DNA of 64,000 bases, from contig NZ_JBPODR010000012.1 of the NCBI RefSeq assembly GCF_051201035.1, positions 6,795 to 70,794 on the forward strand, written 5' to 3'. This document shows, in pieces, positions 62,359-64,000 of this stretch (the stretch's first letter is position 1; the number at the start of each line of letters is the position of its first letter). Below the pieces are notes generated by a model. The model saw nothing but the letters and a program-made list of their open reading frames with translations, had not been told where the DNA came from and did no database searches. The stretch is from Thermoanaerobacterium thermosulfurigenes. GTDB lineage: Bacteria > Bacillota > Thermoanaerobacteria > Thermoanaerobacterales > Thermoanaerobacteraceae. The translations under genes and the position numbers were made by a program.

Positions 62359-63817
62359 ACTTCCATATAATAGATCTCTCGCTAAATGATTTTATATCTT
62401 CGGAATTTAATTTATTGACAACTGAATATTTACCATTTTTTAAATCAATAATACATAGTTCAAAATTGCTATTCTTTTCGCCTATAAAAGCAATGCGATC
62501 ACCATCGCTATTCCAAAAAATCTTCGCAATATTAAAATAAGGAACATGAAAATTTTTATAAACATTATTTTCAGCATCGTACAAATATACTCCACCTTTA
62601 CCTATAGTACCGGATGTAAAAGCTAATTCATCATGGTTAGGAGACCAACTTCCATTAGTCGCGCCTCCATATCTATCACCAAATTTAATAAACTTTCCAT
62701 CATTAACCTGAATTATTATGCTATCAGTATCTTCAGGTAAATTAAAATTAACGTATATGAATTTGTTGTCATAAGACAGAGATACAGATTTTACATCAGC
62801 AACACTTGTAATTTTGTAATCTTTCATTATTACATAATTTGTTAAATCAAATTTTTTAATCTCACTTTTTGTGTTTAATTTTACAAATATATGTTTATTT
62901 TCATCATACGCGTATACATTTGTTGACCAAGAATTTCCTCCGTCATTTGTCACATAAGTCACAGTATGATTTTCAGATTTGCCATCATTTGTTCTATAAA
63001 AATCGATATTTAATGTTCCATTTTTATCATCTTTAAATATAGGCACTGAAGCCGAAATAATACAATACTTTTCAAAGCTTTGTGGTGTAGGAACTGAAAC
63101 TTTACTCCACGTATTGCCTCCATCCCCTGTTTTATACAAGATTACATCTGCTGATATCGGATTTGAAACGCCTATCCATCCATTATCTGCACCATAAAAT
63201 ATCATGTCAGTTGATGTTCCTACAAGTGGTAAACCTGAATAAGAATCTGATGAAGTAACATTAATTTTTTCCCATGTCTTTCCGCCGTCATTTGTTCTAA
63301 ATAAATATTTTATTTGCTGTTCCGCTGCGCCATCAGACACTGCTAAAAGCCAACCTGTATTTGGTGTTACAAATTGGATTTTCGAAATGCTTTGTGATAA
63401 CTGCGGGAGTTTATAACTTAGTTTGTTCCACGTTTTGCCTCCATCTGTTGTTTTAAGAATATACAATGACTCATCATTATTATTTATCCATGAAATCCAA
63501 ACATTGTCAGAGTCTAAAAAATATGGGACAACATTTTCTACATAAACGTTACTATATACATCTTTTGATAAAATGTCTATAGGTAAATTTATTTGAGTCC
63601 ATGAATTACCTCCATCCAATGATTTGAAAATCTGCAAATTCTCTAATGTATTTTGGTCATTTTTAAAAGACCATTTCCACCTGATATCAGATACATTTGT
63701 TTTTAAAGAACTATTAGATATTGTATTTTGACTAATTGTATTGCTTTGTTTGACCCCAATTCCACATCCAGTTAAAAATAAAGCTAAAATTAATAAGCCA
63801 ACTAAAAATTTTTTCAT
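62357..63817 (-). CDS. Asp-box plus TolB-like propeller lipoprotein
   Basis: 486 residues from the ATG at 63815-63817; lipobox LTGC. First about 305 residues: Asp-box repeats nearly identical to the 57634 paralogue (GGNSWTQI, GGKTWNKL, GGKTWEKI, GGNTWSKV). Last about 170: TolB/WD40-like strands (NHDELAFTSGTIGKGGVYLYD, SDGDRIAFIGEKNSNFELCIID). Full-length copy of the duplicated family. Promoter-like TATAAT at 63849. Confidence 0.82.
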   Translation of the reverse strand: MKKFLVGLLILALFLTGCGIGVKQSNTISQNTISNSSLKTNVSDIRWKWSFKNDQNTLENLQIFKSLDGGNSWTQINLPIDILSKDVYSNVYVENVVPYFLDSDNVWISWINNNDESLYILKTTDGGKTWNKLSYKLPQLSQSISKIQFVTPNTGWLLAVSDGAAEQQIKYLFRTNDGGKTWEKINVTSSDSYSGLPLVGTSTDMIFYGADNGWIGVSNPISADVILYKTGDGGNTWSKVSVPTPQSFEKYCIISASVPIFKDDKNGTLNIDFYRTNDGKSENHTVTYVTNDGGNSWSTNVYAYDENKHIFVKLNTKSEIKKFDLTNYVIMKDYKITSVADVKSVSLSYDNKFIYVNFNLPEDTDSIIIQVNDGKFIKFGDRYGGATNGSWSPNHDELAFTSGTIGKGGVYLYDAENNVYKNFHVPYFNIAKIFWNSDGDRIAFIGEKNSNFELCIIDLKNGKYSVVNKLNSEDIKSFSERSIIWK

Positions 63818-63907
63818 GTGATCATCCTCCCTTGTAATTCCTAACAACATTATACATCTAATCAATTTGTCAAATATTACATAAACATTAAAAATGATTA
63901 AGTAAAA

Positions 63908-64000
63908 CTCAACCACCACCTGCTAAAGCAGGTGGGTTGGATATGCCGCTTAAGCAGCTTAAAACTCGCCTAAAGTAAAATTATCATTCTTTTGATTTTC
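63908..64000. mobile_element. Possible edge of an IS200/IS605-type element
   Basis: Homology with the upstream region of the 57634 paralogue stops abruptly near 63907. Then comes a strong hairpin CCACCTGC-TAAA-GCAGGTGG (63913-63933 region) and a second palindrome GCCGCTTAAGCAGC, running off the window. Same element order as 46090-46200. No transposase frame is visible, so this is a tentative call. Confidence 0.4.

Overview
The window looks like a chromosomal segment of an anaerobic, spore-forming, low-GC Firmicute of the Clostridia. I infer a Thermoanaerobacterium/Thermoanaerobacter-type organism from the gene set: alpha/beta spore proteins, rubrerythrin, several ferredoxin-like proteins, a LonB-type protease, the cggR-gap-pgk-tpiA-gpmI-eno cluster, and two LevR/sigma-54 controlled mannose-family PTS operons. 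Most genes lie on the minus strand. The species call is an inference, not a database result.

Layout: (1) 1-4414, a mannose-family PTS operon (IIA, IIB, IIC running off the left edge) behind its LevR-type activator, with a near-perfect -24/-12 sigma-54 promoter between them. (2) 4498-13921, housekeeping and envelope genes: cold shock protein, sirtuin, a 48-residue spore protein, a YcdB-like exported protein, NifU-like scaffold, NamA-type flavin reductase, TPM/LemA pair, GAF/fRMsr-like protein, Lgt, GH18 lipoprotein, ComEC-like metallo-beta-lactamase lipoprotein and a DUF3006 protein. (3) 14013-14460, three tRNAs (Ala, Val, Val). (4) 14516-23977, manA, deoD, mnmA, RNase P RNA, nif3-like, trmK, tRNA-Met, tRNA-Asn, rpoD, dnaG and dgt. 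(5) 24033-33691, secG, a DUF134 protein, the glycolytic operon with cggR, and rpoN. (6) 33788-46006, acyP, a HAD phosphatase, perR-like fur, a VanW protein, nth, queG, LonB, a second spore protein, ferredoxin, a winged-helix regulator, a radical SAM protein and a uridine-kinase-like protein. (7) 46341-53290, a second mannose-family PTS (IIA-IIC-IID-IIB), its LevR-type activator and a D-2-hydroxyacid dehydrogenase. Both the PTS and the dehydrogenase have sigma-54 promoters preceded by the same repeated AAATGTGTG upstream sites. (8) 53321-55313, rubrerythrin, a small unknown protein, an Fe-S protein and a membrane protein. (9) 55402-64000, an accessory region with tandem paralogous lipoproteins on the minus strand and, on the plus strand, a holin-like protein, a split TcdR/UviA-like sigma factor and two leaderless cell-wall enzymes.

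The most interesting part is 58680-62358. Three transcription units (a DUF1906 glycoside-hydrolase-like gene, the holin-like/sigma operon, and an L,D-transpeptidase-like gene) share an unusual promoter, GGTTGT-N16/17-ACTCTTT, each followed by a 5' stem-loop. The sigma factor is split at a UUU-UGA site where a +1 slip would join the halves into one protein of about 181 residues. I propose a compact, self-activating module that expresses and releases wall-acting enzymes lacking signal peptides through a holin-like protein, by analogy to TcdR/TcdE and UviA/UviB of clostridia. The second notable theme is the sigma-54 network: rpoN, two LevR activators, three promoters and a shared operator family are all in one window.
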